From Loktanella sp. DSM 29012 (GTDB lineage Bacteria > Pseudomonadota > Alphaproteobacteria > Rhodobacterales > Rhodobacteraceae), in contig NZ_FOEJ01000001.1 in the NCBI RefSeq assembly GCF_900110705.1, positions 503,501 through 567,500 on the forward strand: DNA of 64,000 bases, read 5' to 3'. Numbering within the stretch: position 1 is the first letter of the stretch; every line of letters starts with the position of its first letter. Made by a program: the position numbers and the translations under genes. The notes below the pieces were generated by a model, which saw only the letters and a list, made by a program, of their open reading frames with translations, had not been told where the DNA came from and did not search any database. Positions 1 to 9,000 of this stretch are shown here, piece after piece.

Positions 1-14
1 TCTTGATCCTTCAT
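1..14 (-). CDS. 5' tip of a divergent gene, probably the inositol operon regulator (partial)
   Basis: Only the first few codons (M-K-D-Q) are inside the window. An ATG at 14 on the minus strand is preceded by AAGGAG (31-26) with an 11-base gap; an in-frame ATG at 44 is an alternative. It is divergent from iolG and separated from it by two LacI-type palindromes. By the usual layout of iol clusters in Rhodobacteraceae it would be a LacI-family repressor. That identity is inference from context; the coding sequence seen here is too short to show any domain. Confidence 0.3.
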
Positions 15-94
15 TTCCGAAACGGCTCCTTGGTCATTGCGCATGTTCAGCGACTGTGAACACTCATCGTCCTTCTTTCAATTGTAGATGATTT

Positions 95-133
95 TTGCAC
101 GCGGGTGCAAAAATTTCTTGCACGCGGGTGCAA
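95..133. promoter_or_regulatory. Tandem pair of LacI-type operators upstream of iolG
   Basis: Two identical 16-base imperfect palindromes, TTGCAC-GCGG-GTGCAA, lie at 95-110 and 118-133, 23 bp apart centre to centre. The form (even-spaced palindrome with a CG-rich centre) is typical of LacI-family operators. The second copy may overlap a -35 box (TTGCAC 118-123) followed 18 bases later by TTGAAT (142-147) as a weak -10. Position between the divergent gene and iolG suggests that one repressor controls both sides. Confidence 0.7.
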
Positions 134-175
134 AGCTGGTTTTGAATGACGCAAGGGAATCGGGAGGATCTCAGA

Positions 176-1198
176 ATGCGGGTAGGTTTGCTCGGTGCGG
201 GACGCATCGGGAATGTTCATGCACAGGCAATTTCGGCGCACCATGACAGCGCGTTGGTCGCTGTGTCGGATGCGTTTGACGACAATGCACAGGCGCTTGC
301 CTCGACCTATGGTTGCGCCGTCCGCAGCTCGGACGAAATCATCGCAGACAGCAGCATCGACGCAGTGCTGATCGCGACGTCCACAGATACGCATTCCGAC
401 CTGATCGAGGCCGCCGCCGCCGCAGGAAAGGCAGTGTTGTGTGAAAAACCGGTCGACCTCAGCCTCGCGCGTGCGACTGCCTGCCTAGAGAATGTCGGCG
501 ATCGCGCCGCCAAGATCATGATCGGTTTCAATCGCCGGTTTGACCCCAGTTTCAATGCGCTCAAGTCTGCCATCACGGCGGGCGAAATCGGCAAGACCGA
601 GCTGCTGTCGCTGACATCCTTTGATCCCGCACCGCCACCCGTCAGCTATATCAAGGTTTCTGGCGGCTTGTTCCGCGATATGATGATCCATGATTTCGAC
701 ATGGCGAATTTCATCATGGGTGCGACACCGGTGACGGTATCCGCAGCAGGCACATCCATCGTCGATCCTGCCATCGGTGAGGCCGGCGATGTCGACACGG
801 CAGTGGTGACGCTGACCTATGCAGACGGTCGGATCGCCGTGATCAAGAATTCGCGCCGCGCGGTCTATGGTTACGATCAGCGGATCGAGGTTCTGGGGTC
901 CGAAGGCCTGTTGCAGGCGCAGAACATGCTGGAAAACACCGTGGTCAAATCCACGGCGTCCGGGGTGAGCAGCGCCAAGCCGACCTATTTTTTCCTCGAA
1001 CGCTACATGCCGGCCTACAAGGCTGAATGGGCGGCCTTTGTCGCAGCCGTCAAGGGCGACACCGACATGCCCGTCAACCTGATCGACGGCGTTGCGGCCC
1101 TGGCGATGGCAGAGGCGGCAACGCGGTCCGCACAGACGGGCCGCCCGGTCGATATGGCGGAGATCACAGGGAATTCGGGCCGCGGGGAGGCGGCCTGA
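176..1198 (+). CDS. iolG: Inositol 2-dehydrogenase
   Basis: NAD-dependent oxidation of myo-inositol to 2-keto-myo-inositol (scyllo-inosose), first step of inositol breakdown in the cytoplasm. The 340-residue protein has the Gfo/Idh/MocA layout: an N-terminal Rossmann fold with GAGRIG at residues 7-12, the CEKP motif with K91, and D168/H172 in RDMMIHDFD, which match the Lys-Asp-His catalytic set of this family. Start chosen at ATG 176 because GGGAGG lies 8 bases upstream; the upstream in-frame ATG at 146 has no ribosome binding site. First gene of the iol operon. Related family members act on other polyols, but the neighbouring iolBCDE genes make inositol the likely substrate. Confidence 0.93.
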   Translation: MRVGLLGAGRIGNVHAQAISAHHDSALVAVSDAFDDNAQALASTYGCAVRSSDEIIADSSIDAVLIATSTDTHSDLIEAAAAAGKAVLCEKPVDLSLARATACLENVGDRAAKIMIGFNRRFDPSFNALKSAITAGEIGKTELLSLTSFDPAPPPVSYIKVSGGLFRDMMIHDFDMANFIMGATPVTVSAAGTSIVDPAIGEAGDVDTAVVTLTYADGRIAVIKNSRRAVYGYDQRIEVLGSEGLLQAQNMLENTVVKSTASGVSSAKPTYFFLERYMPAYKAEWAAFVAAVKGDTDMPVNLIDGVAALAMAEAATRSAQTGRPVDMAEITGNSGRGEAA

Positions 1199-1304
1199 AA
1201 CGAGGCGCGCGTCCACATCGGGCGATGCGACATGCGCAGGCAAAGCGCGTGAACAAGAGGCCGGGCTGACCGGTACGAATGGAAATCCAAGGGAGGAAAA
1301 CCAA

Positions 1305-2225
1305 ATGAAAACATTCATGAAAGGCGCAATCGCTGCTGGTGCAGTTGCTGTCGCCGCACCCGCGATGGCCCAGGATATCGCTGTCGTTGTCCACGGCCAG
1401 GCCAACGATGCGTTCTGGTCCGTGGTCAAGGCGGGCGTGGATCAGGCCGCAGCCGACACCGGCGCGAACGTGTCCTACAATTCGCCCGAAACCTTTGACA
1501 TGGTTCTGATGTCGCAGCTGATCGACGCGGCCGTGAACGAAGAGCCGGACGGGTTGGTCATTTCGTTCCCCGATCCCGATGCGCTTGGGCCGTCGGTTGA
1601 ACGTGCGATTGCCGCAGGCATCCCGGTCATCACCATCAACGCCGGTGGCGCACAGGCCAAGGAACTGGGTGCGGCGATGCACGTCGGTCAGGATGAATTT
1701 GACGCAGGCGTGGCAGCAGGCGTAGCGCTGGCCGAGATGGGCGGCACCAACGCACTCTGCGTCAACCAGGAAGTCGGCAACATTTCTCTGGATCAGCGCT
1801 GCGCAGGTTTCGAAGAAGGTTTTGGCGGTAGCGTAACAGTCCTGCCGACCACCAATGATCCGGCCGAGATCGAATCCAAGGTGTCCGCTGCGCTGGCATC
1901 TGACGACACGATCGACACCGTCGTGGCGCTGGGCGCATCGACCGCGGGCGAACCGTCGGTTGCCGCCGTCAAGGCATCGGGCCGTGACGTGAACGTGGCG
2001 ACCTTTGATATGTCCGCAGGCTTCCTCCAGTCGGTCGTGGATGGTGACGCGGCATTCGCACTGGACCAGCAGCAGTATCTGCAGGGCTACATGGGCGTCG
2101 CGATCATGGCGTTGCAGGCCAAATTCGGCCTGATGCCTGGTGGCGACATCGCCTCTGGTCCGAACCTGATCACCGCCGACAAGGCCGGTCAGGTGATCGA
2201 TCTGTCCGCGCAGGGCCTGCGCTAA
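1305..2225 (+). CDS. Inositol/sugar ABC transporter, periplasmic binding protein
   Basis: Substrate-binding lipid-free periplasmic protein of 306 residues, sugar-binding type 1 (RbsB/IbpA-like) fold. A signal peptide with basic start, Ala-rich core and AMA-QD cleavage site after about residue 22 is visible. Start at ATG 1305, with GGGAGG just upstream. It is followed by a permease and an ATPase in the usual binding protein-permease order, and sits between iolG and iolC, so myo-inositol is the likely ligand; the ligand is inferred from context. A strong hairpin follows the gene, which fits the higher expression that binding proteins need. Confidence 0.85.
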   Translation: MKTFMKGAIAAGAVAVAAPAMAQDIAVVVHGQANDAFWSVVKAGVDQAAADTGANVSYNSPETFDMVLMSQLIDAAVNEEPDGLVISFPDPDALGPSVERAIAAGIPVITINAGGAQAKELGAAMHVGQDEFDAGVAAGVALAEMGGTNALCVNQEVGNISLDQRCAGFEEGFGGSVTVLPTTNDPAEIESKVSAALASDDTIDTVVALGASTAGEPSVAAVKASGRDVNVATFDMSAGFLQSVVDGDAAFALDQQQYLQGYMGVAIMALQAKFGLMPGGDIASGPNLITADKAGQVIDLSAQGLR

Positions 2226-2244
2226 GCGCCCTCGACATGAAACA

Positions 2245-2272
2245 GAAGGCGGCGCAGTTTTGCGCCGCCTTC
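2245..2272 (+). promoter_or_regulatory. Intercistronic hairpin after the binding-protein gene
   Basis: A perfect 12-bp stem (2245-2256 with 2261-2272) closes a GTTT loop. There is no T-run after it, so it is more likely a 3' mRNA stabiliser or partial attenuator than a full terminator. In sugar ABC operons such elements raise binding-protein mRNA above the permease part. Confidence 0.7.
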
Positions 2273-2294
2273 GATAAATCTCGAAGAGGGCGTC

Positions 2295-3404
2295 ATGAGC
2301 GACACTACACCAAATCAAACCACGGATGAACGGATCAAGGCAGAGCCCCTGATTTCGCGTCTGATGAAAAGGCCCGAACTGGGTGCAATCGCGGGCGTCA
2401 TACTGGTCGCCATCTTCTTTGTGATTACCGCGGATTCCGCGATGTTCACGGCTTCTGGCATCATCAACTTTCTGACACCGGCGGCACAGTTGGGTATTTT
2501 GGCAATCGGTGCCGCCCTGCTGATGATCGGTGGCGAATTTGATCTGTCGATCGGGTCGATGGTCGCATTTGCCGGTCTGTTCTTTGGTGTCTGCGTCATG
2601 GTCTGGGGACTGCCGTTGATCGTCGCAATCCCGATCACTTTCGCTTTCGCTGGCTTTGTCGGTGCGATCAACGGATTTATCGTGATCCGGTCCGGTCTGC
2701 CGTCATTCATCGTGACGCTGGCGTTTCTCTTTATCCTGCGCGGCCTGTCGCTGGTGGGCCTGAAATGGGCCTCTGGCGGGTCGACGCAGCTGCGCGGCGT
2801 GCGTGATGCGACCGAAAACGACTGGCTTGCACCTGTGTTTTCCGGCGATGCATTTCCGGGATTTTTCGCATGGCTGGCTGAACGCGGACTGGTCGAAACA
2901 TTCAGTAACGGCACGCCCAAGGTGACGGGTATCCCGGTCGAGATCCTGTGGTTCGTCGTGCTGGCGCTGGTCGCGACCTATGTCCTGTTGCGCACCCCTG
3001 CCGGAAACTGGATCTTTGCTGCGGGTGGCGACACGACGGCTGCGTCCAATTCGGGTGTCCCGGTGAAACGCATCAAGATTTCATTGTTCATGGTGACGGC
3101 GTGCTGCGCTGCGCTGGTGGCAATCATCACCGTGATAGACGCAGGATCGACCGACGCTCGGCGCGGTTTTCAAAAGGAATTCGAGGCGATCATCGCCGCT
3201 GTGATCGGGGGCTGTCTGCTGACGGGCGGCTATGGGTCGGCAATCGGTGCATTCTTTGGATCCATCATCTTTGGAATGGTGGTCATCGGCCTGACCTACA
3301 CGAATTTCGACCAGGACTGGTTCCAGGTGTTCCTGGGCGGAATGCTGCTGATCGCGGTTCTGTTCAACAATGCCATTCGCAAGCGCGTCACGGGAGAGCG
3401 TTGA
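2295..3404 (+). CDS. Inositol/sugar ABC transporter permease
   Basis: Inner-membrane channel subunit of 369 residues, RbsC/XylH-like (BPD_transp_2 family), with about eight to ten hydrophobic segments and the conserved [11 protein letters not shown] region near residues 76-86, a hallmark of this permease family. It would pair as a dimer with the ATPase encoded next. Start at ATG 2295 with GAAGAGGG upstream. The gene ends one base before the ATPase start (TGATATG). Substrate inferred as inositol from the operon. Confidence 0.88.
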   Translation: MSDTTPNQTTDERIKAEPLISRLMKRPELGAIAGVILVAIFFVITADSAMFTASGIINFLTPAAQLGILAIGAALLMIGGEFDLSIGSMVAFAGLFFGVCVMVWGLPLIVAIPITFAFAGFVGAINGFIVIRSGLPSFIVTLAFLFILRGLSLVGLKWASGGSTQLRGVRDATENDWLAPVFSGDAFPGFFAWLAERGLVETFSNGTPKVTGIPVEILWFVVLALVATYVLLRTPAGNWIFAAGGDTTAASNSGVPVKRIKISLFMVTACCAALVAIITVIDAGSTDARRGFQKEFEAIIAAVIGGCLLTGGYGSAIGAFFGSIIFGMVVIGLTYTNFDQDWFQVFLGGMLLIAVLFNNAIRKRVTGER

Positions 3405-3405
3405 T

Positions 3406-4227
3406 ATGACCGATGACAGTAAATTCCATCATGGTGCAGTCGACGACAAGGTCGCACCGATCGTCCAGATGCAGGACATCCAGAAACACTTTGGCAACAT
3501 CATCGCCTTGGCCGGCGTCAGTTTCGACATCCGGCCCGGAGAGTGTCACTGCCTGCTGGGTGACAACGGCGCGGGCAAGTCGACATTCATCAAGACGATG
3601 TCGGGCGTCCACCAGCCCACACACGGCAAGATCCTGTTCGAGGGCAAGCCTATGAGCTTTGCCACGCCGCGCGATTCAATGGAGGCCGGAATCGCCACGG
3701 TGTTCCAGGACCTTGCGATGATCCCGCTGATGTCGGTGGCCCGCAACTTCTTCATGGGACGTGAACCCACCAAGGGACGTGGTTTGTTCAAGCGGTTCGA
3801 CGTCGAAATGGCCAACGACATCACCATGACCGAAATGCGCAAGATGGGCATCAACCTGCGCGGACCCGATCAGGCGGTCGGCACGTTGTCGGGTGGCGAA
3901 CGCCAGACGGTTGCGATTGCCCGTGCGGTTTATTTCGGTGCCAAGGTGCTGATCCTGGATGAGCCGACCTCGGCGCTGGGTGTGCGCCAGACATCCAATG
4001 TGCTGGCGACGATCGACAAGGTGCGCAAGCAGGGCGTCGGCGTCGTCTTTATCAGCCATAACGTGCGGCACGCGCTGGCGGTCGGGGATCGGTTCACGGT
4101 GCTGAACCGGGGCAAGACGCTGGGGACGGCCAAACGCGGCGAAATCACCCCGGAAGAGTTGCAGGACCTGATGGCAGGTGGCCAGGAACTGGCCCAGCTC
4201 GAAGGTTCGCTCGGCGGGACGGTCTGA
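3406..4227 (+). CDS. Inositol/sugar ABC transporter ATP-binding protein
   Basis: Cytoplasmic ATPase of 273 residues that powers the importer. Walker [10 protein letters not shown] at 52-60, signature LSGGERQ at about 161-167, Walker B VLILDEP at about 181-187, and the H-loop in FISHN near 223. It holds only one nucleotide-binding domain, unlike RbsA/MglA with two, so it probably works as a homodimer. Start at ATG 3406 is supported by GGGAGAG upstream; an earlier in-frame start would overlap the permease gene by 35 bases and lacks support. Confidence 0.9.
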   Translation: MTDDSKFHHGAVDDKVAPIVQMQDIQKHFGNIIALAGVSFDIRPGECHCLLGDNGAGKSTFIKTMSGVHQPTHGKILFEGKPMSFATPRDSMEAGIATVFQDLAMIPLMSVARNFFMGREPTKGRGLFKRFDVEMANDITMTEMRKMGINLRGPDQAVGTLSGGERQTVAIARAVYFGAKVLILDEPTSALGVRQTSNVLATIDKVRKQGVGVVFISHNVRHALAVGDRFTVLNRGKTLGTAKRGEITPEELQDLMAGGQELAQLEGSLGGTV

Positions 4228-4279
4228 CGACATCTATCGCATACCATTCAGTGTCCTCCCAGGAACGTTGGAATGGTTC

Positions 4280-4313
4280 GAGGGGCTGACAGGACAATTT
4301 CTGTCAGCCCCTC
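4280..4313 (+). promoter_or_regulatory. Hairpin between the ABC transporter genes and iolC
   Basis: A perfect 13-bp stem (4280-4292 with 4301-4313) has an 8-base loop. A second weaker inverted repeat (ACCATTC 4243-4249 / GAATGGT 4271-4277) precedes it. No T-run follows. It probably separates transporter and enzyme parts of the transcript by partial termination or RNA processing. Confidence 0.6.
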
Positions 4314-4345
4314 ACACTGAAATTTCCGAACAACAGGTACGTCAC

Positions 4346-6256
4346 ATGACGAAACTTGATCTCATCACGATTGGCCGATCCTCTGTGGATCTCTATGGCG
4401 CGCAGATCGGCGGGCGGTTGGAGGACATGGGGTCGTTCGACAAATACATCGGGGGCAGTCCGACGAACATCGCCTGCGGCACCGCGCGACTAGGCCTGAA
4501 ATCCGCCGTGATCACCGCCGTTGGTGACGAACACATGGGCCGTTTCGTCACTGAACAGTTGGCCCGCGAGGGCGTCAACACCGATGGCGTCAAGGTCGAC
4601 CCCGAACGTCTGACCGCGCTGGTTCTGCTGGGCATCCGCGATCAGGAACAGTTCCCGCTGATTTTCTATCGTGAAAACTGTGCAGACATGGGGCTGACGG
4701 TCGACGACATCGACCCTGCGTTCATCCAGTCGGCCCGCGCTGTCGTGGCCACAGGCACGCACCTGAGCCATCCGCAGGTCGAGGCCGCGACGATCAAGGC
4801 GCTGGACATTGCGCGCGCGGCCGGTCTGCAAACCGCATTGGATATCGATTACCGTCCGAACCTGTGGGGCGTGGCCGGGCACGGCGACGGCGAAAACCGT
4901 TTCGTCGCAAGCGATGCTGTCACGACCAAACTGCAATCGACGCTGCATTTGTTCGACCTCATCGTGGGCACCGAAGAGGAATTCCACATCGCGGGCGGGA
5001 CGACCGATACGATTGCAGCATTGCGTGCCGTCCGGGCTGTCAGCGGTGCCACACTGGTGTGCAAGCGGGGCGCCGATGGGGCGGTGGCCTTTGTCGGTGA
5101 AATTCCCGACAGTCTGGATGAGGGCGCAGCAGGTCCTGGTTTCCCGATCGAGGTGTTCAACGTGCTGGGGGCTGGTGACGGATTCATGTCGGGCCTGCTG
5201 AAAGGCTGGCTGGACGGCGAGGATTGGCCAACGGCCCTGAAATACGCGAACGCCTGCGGTGCCTTTGCGGTCAGCCGCCATGGCTGCACGCCCGCCTATC
5301 CGTCGTGGGACGAGCTGCAATTTTTCTTTGCGCGCGGGATCAAGCGTCCGGACCTGCGCAATGATGCGGAACTGGAACAGGTCCATTGGGCCACCAACCG
5401 GTCGGGTGACTGGTCCTCGGTCAAGACCTTTGCGTTCGATCACCGGCTCCAGCTGGAAGAGATGCAGGGTTACACGCTGGAAAAGGGCGCGGCCTTCAAG
5501 GAACTGTGCCTTGCCGCAGCAATGAAGGTTCAGGACGGCAAACCGGGCTATGGCATCTTGTGCGACAACCGGATCGGGCGGTCTGCCTTGCATCAGGCGT
5601 CCGGCACAGGCCTGTGGATCGGTCGTCCGACCGAACTGCCGGGATCGCGCCCTATCGCGTTCGAGCCGGAACTGGGCGAAGACCTGGGAAATCTGCGCGA
5701 ATGGGCGCGTGAAAATGTCGTCAAATTGCTGGTGTTCTGCCACCCTGACGATGACGACAAGACATCAAAGATGCAGATTGCGCGGGTCAAACGCCTGTTC
5801 ACGGCGGCGCGCCGCAATGGGCTGGAATTCCTGCTGGAAATCATCCCGTCCAAGGTCGGCCCCGTTGACGACCACACATCCGCTGTTCTGATCCAGTCAT
5901 TCTACGATGCGGGCGTCTATCCCGACTGGTGGAAACTGGAGCCGTTCAAGACCGATGCGGCATGGACCAATGCCGTCGCCGCAATCGAGAGAAACGATCC
6001 GCGGACCCGCGGTATCGTTGTGTTGGGACTGGACGCGCCCGAAGCTGAACTGGCGGCCAGTTTCGCGCTTGCCGCGCGCCAACCGTTGGTCAAGGGTTTC
6101 GCGGTGGGGCGCACCATCTTTGGTGATGCGGCACGGGCCTGGCTCAAGGGTGAGATGGCAGACGATGCAGCAATAACCCAGATGGTCGGTCGCTATACCC
6201 GGCTTTGCAATATCTGGGACAAGGCGCGGGCCGATGCCCGCCTGAACGAGGAGTGA
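4346..6256 (+). CDS. iolC: 5-dehydro-2-deoxygluconokinase fused to a DUF2090 domain
   Basis: A two-domain protein of 636 residues. Residues 1 to about 330 form a PfkB-family kinase, with the GGSPTNIACG substrate region near 36-45 and the second PfkB signature LGAGDGF around 273-279 with its catalytic Asp. This part phosphorylates 5-dehydro-2-deoxy-D-gluconate. Residues from about 335 to the end match the DUF2090 half found fused to IolC in many proteobacteria; a role related to the downstream aldolase step (IolJ) has been suggested for it, which is inference. Start at ATG 4346, where IolC homology begins. No separate iolJ gene is visible in the operon. Confidence 0.9.
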   Translation: MTKLDLITIGRSSVDLYGAQIGGRLEDMGSFDKYIGGSPTNIACGTARLGLKSAVITAVGDEHMGRFVTEQLAREGVNTDGVKVDPERLTALVLLGIRDQEQFPLIFYRENCADMGLTVDDIDPAFIQSARAVVATGTHLSHPQVEAATIKALDIARAAGLQTALDIDYRPNLWGVAGHGDGENRFVASDAVTTKLQSTLHLFDLIVGTEEEFHIAGGTTDTIAALRAVRAVSGATLVCKRGADGAVAFVGEIPDSLDEGAAGPGFPIEVFNVLGAGDGFMSGLLKGWLDGEDWPTALKYANACGAFAVSRHGCTPAYPSWDELQFFFARGIKRPDLRNDAELEQVHWATNRSGDWSSVKTFAFDHRLQLEEMQGYTLEKGAAFKELCLAAAMKVQDGKPGYGILCDNRIGRSALHQASGTGLWIGRPTELPGSRPIAFEPELGEDLGNLREWARENVVKLLVFCHPDDDDKTSKMQIARVKRLFTAARRNGLEFLLEIIPSKVGPVDDHTSAVLIQSFYDAGVYPDWWKLEPFKTDAAWTNAVAAIERNDPRTRGIVVLGLDAPEAELAASFALAARQPLVKGFAVGRTIFGDAARAWLKGEMADDAAITQMVGRYTRLCNIWDKARADARLNEE

Positions 6257-6260
6257 TCCG

Positions 6261-8090
6261 ATGACAAAGACGATCCGACTGACGGCCGCACAGGCCATGG
6301 TGCGCTATATCGCGGCCCAGCAGAACGCCGATGGCGACCGCTTTGTCGAAGGCTGCTGGGCGATCTTTGGTCACGGCAACGTCGCCGGGATCGGCGAGGC
6401 ACTGCATGCTGCCAAGGAATTCTTTCCGACGTGGCGCGGCCACAACGAACAGACAATGGCGCATGCGGCCATCGCCTATGCCAAGCAGTCGGGTCGTCGC
6501 AAGGCGATGGCCGTGACGTCCTCGATCGGGCCGGGGGCGGCCAACATGGTGACGGCGGCGGCGCTTGCACATGTGAACCGTTTGCCGGTTCTGCTGATCC
6601 CCGGCGACGTCTTTGCCGATCGCGGCCCCGATCCAGTGTTGCAGCAGGTCGAGGACTGGACAGACGGCACGGTGACCGTCAACGACATCTTTAAACCGGT
6701 GACGCGCTATTTTGACCGTATCATGCGCCCCGAACAGTTGTTGACCGCCTTGCCACGGGCATTCCGGGTCATGACCGACCCGGCCGAATGTGGCCCGGTG
6801 TGTCTGTCGTTTTGTCAGGACGTACAGGCCGAAGCCTATGATTTTCCCGAAAGTTTCTTTGAGCCGAAGGTCTGGCATCAGCGTCGCATGCGCCCCGACA
6901 CGCAAGAGCTGCAGGATGTCGCTGACCTGATCCGCGGTGCAAAACGCCCCGTGATTGTCGCGGGTGGCGGTGTGCATTACAGCGGCGCCACTGACGCGCT
7001 CGTGGCCTTTGCCGAGGCGCACAACATCCCGGTGACCGAAACGCAGGCAGGCAAATCCGCGATGCCATGGGATCATCCGCTGAACATGGGGCCGATCGGT
7101 GTAACGGGTGGCGCAGCCGCGAACACGGTCTGCGCCGAGGCTGACGTGGTGATCGGAATAGGCACCCGTTTTCAGGATTTCACCACCGGGTCATGGGGCC
7201 TGTTCGCCAATCCCGTGCGCAAGCTGATTTCCCTAAACGTTGCAGCCTATGACGCGATGAAACATGGTGCGGTTCCGTTGCAAACAGACGCCCTGATCGG
7301 GTTGCAGGAATTGGGGGATTTGCTGAATGGCCACAGCTGCCCCGGTGCGGTTGACGGGCTCAAGTCCGACTGGTTCGCGCAGGTCGATCCGCTGACCGAC
7401 GCCCCTGACGGCAACGCGCTGGCCACCGACATGCAGGTCATCGGCGCCGTGCAGCGCGCCGCCCACGCAGAGACTGTTGTGATGTGCGCCGCAGGGACCA
7501 TGCCGGGCGAATTGCACAAGCTGTGGAAGGCGGGCAAACCCGGCAGCTATCACATGGAATACGGTTTCAGCTGCATGGGCTACGAAATCGCGGGTGCCAT
7601 GGGCATCAAGATGGCCGAGCCGAACCGCGACGTGATCTGTTTTACCGGTGACGGCACCTACATGATGGCCAATTCCGAAATGGCGACGGCGGCGATGATG
7701 GGGATACCATTTACCGTCGTGGTCACGGACAATCGTGGCTATGGCTGCATCAACCGGTTGCAGATGGGCACCGGCGGGGCAGAGTTCAACAACCTGCTGG
7801 ACCACGCTATCGGCGGTGAAAATTCCAGGATCGACTTTGCCAAACACGCAGAATCGATGGGGGCCGTCAGCATCAAGGTCAGTTCGATCGCAGAGCTGGA
7901 ACAGGCGTTGGCGCGCCGGGCAGAGGCCAAGGGCCCCTATGTGATCGTCATTGACACAGACCCCTATCCCAGCACCGAACCGGGGGGCACCTGGTGGGAT
8001 GTGGGCGTGCCAGAGGTCAGCACCCGTGCCGAAGTGAATGCCGCGCGTGCGGCCTACGAAACCAACAAGAAAAAACAAAGGGCCGACTGA
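6261..8090 (+). CDS. iolD: 3D-(3,5/4)-trihydroxycyclohexane-1,2-dione hydrolase
   Basis: Thiamine diphosphate enzyme that opens the ring of the trihydroxycyclohexane-dione to give 5-deoxy-glucuronate. The 609 residues show the three-domain layout of TPP enzymes: a pyrimidine-binding domain near the N terminus with GHGNVAGIGEAL, a central domain, and a C-terminal PP domain with GDG at 463-465 followed by the Asn in TDNRG. Start at ATG 6261 behind GAGGAG. The stop overlaps the iolE start (TGATG), so translation is likely coupled. Confidence 0.94.
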   Translation: MTKTIRLTAAQAMVRYIAAQQNADGDRFVEGCWAIFGHGNVAGIGEALHAAKEFFPTWRGHNEQTMAHAAIAYAKQSGRRKAMAVTSSIGPGAANMVTAAALAHVNRLPVLLIPGDVFADRGPDPVLQQVEDWTDGTVTVNDIFKPVTRYFDRIMRPEQLLTALPRAFRVMTDPAECGPVCLSFCQDVQAEAYDFPESFFEPKVWHQRRMRPDTQELQDVADLIRGAKRPVIVAGGGVHYSGATDALVAFAEAHNIPVTETQAGKSAMPWDHPLNMGPIGVTGGAAANTVCAEADVVIGIGTRFQDFTTGSWGLFANPVRKLISLNVAAYDAMKHGAVPLQTDALIGLQELGDLLNGHSCPGAVDGLKSDWFAQVDPLTDAPDGNALATDMQVIGAVQRAAHAETVVMCAAGTMPGELHKLWKAGKPGSYHMEYGFSCMGYEIAGAMGIKMAEPNRDVICFTGDGTYMMANSEMATAAMMGIPFTVVVTDNRGYGCINRLQMGTGGAEFNNLLDHAIGGENSRIDFAKHAESMGAVSIKVSSIAELEQALARRAEAKGPYVIVIDTDPYPSTEPGGTWWDVGVPEVSTRAEVNAARAAYETNKKKQRAD

Positions 8091-8995
8091 TGTCTGTCAA
8101 AATCGGTATTTCGCTGATCGCGTGGCAAAACGATGATCTGCCAGAATTGACCAAGGACTACACCACCGAAGGAGCCATGCAGGACGCTGCCCGGATCGGC
8201 TACAAGGGGGTTGAACGTGGCCGCCGGATGCCTGCCGACACCGAGGGCCTGCGCGCCTATCTCGACACCTACGGGGTCGTGCTGTGCGGCGGATGGTGTT
8301 CGGGCAACCTGATGGTCACGACGGTGGCCGAGGAACAGGCGGCGATCCGTCAGCAGGTCGAACAATTCGCGGCACTCAATGCGCCCTGTATCGTTTATGC
8401 CGAATGTTCCAACACCATTCAGGGCATGCTGAACACGCCAGTCAGTCAGCGCCCCAAGCTGTCCCGCGACGAGGTGTTGGCCTATGCCGCAAAACTGTCC
8501 GAGGTCGCCAAGTGGTCCGCCGACACGGGGGTAACGCTCAGCTATCATCATCACATGGGGGCGATGGTGCAGGACGCCGAGGATATCGACTGGCTTATGG
8601 AAGGATCCACTGATGATCTGACCCTGCTCTACGATACGGGTCATCTGCATTTTGCGGGTGCCGATCCGGTGGCGGTCCTGGACAAATGGGGGCACCGCGT
8701 CAGTCACGTGCACTTCAAGGATGTGCGCCAGCCGGTGCTGGATTGGGTGAATGCGCAGGACAAAAGCTTTCTCGATGGGGTTGCAGCCGGGGTTTATTCC
8801 GTGCCGGGCGACCTCGAGGGATGCATCGATTTCCAGGCAATCACCCACAAGCTCGCGAAAATGGATTACCACGGCTGGATCGTGGTCGAGGCGGAACAGG
8901 ACCCGGCCAAGGCCGCGCCCTATGAATATTCGAAAATAGGCTTTGACCATATCACCGACATCTGTGGCCGGTCCGGCCTGACAATCGAGGGATGA
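8090..8995 (+). CDS. iolE: Inosose dehydratase (myo-inosose-2 dehydratase)
   Basis: Removes water from 2-keto-myo-inositol to give the dione used by IolD. The 301-residue protein is an AP-endonuclease-2-like TIM barrel; visible metal-site regions include YHHHMG near residue 148, YDTGH near 180 and the final VVEAEQDP near 265. Start at ATG 8090 overlaps the iolD stop by one base. Length and order match IolE of other bacteria. Confidence 0.93.
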   Translation: MSVKIGISLIAWQNDDLPELTKDYTTEGAMQDAARIGYKGVERGRRMPADTEGLRAYLDTYGVVLCGGWCSGNLMVTTVAEEQAAIRQQVEQFAALNAPCIVYAECSNTIQGMLNTPVSQRPKLSRDEVLAYAAKLSEVAKWSADTGVTLSYHHHMGAMVQDAEDIDWLMEGSTDDLTLLYDTGHLHFAGADPVAVLDKWGHRVSHVHFKDVRQPVLDWVNAQDKSFLDGVAAGVYSVPGDLEGCIDFQAITHKLAKMDYHGWIVVEAEQDPAKAAPYEYSKIGFDHITDICGRSGLTIEG

Positions 8996-9000
8996 CCGAC

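Noticed and set aside
4262-4266. GGAAC before iolC as a possible sigma-EcfG -35
   Set aside because: No CGTT or TGTT at 16-17 bases downstream.
4490-5743. Long minus-strand frame opposite iolC
   Set aside because: Shadow frame of a strongly supported gene; composition is unlike a real protein.
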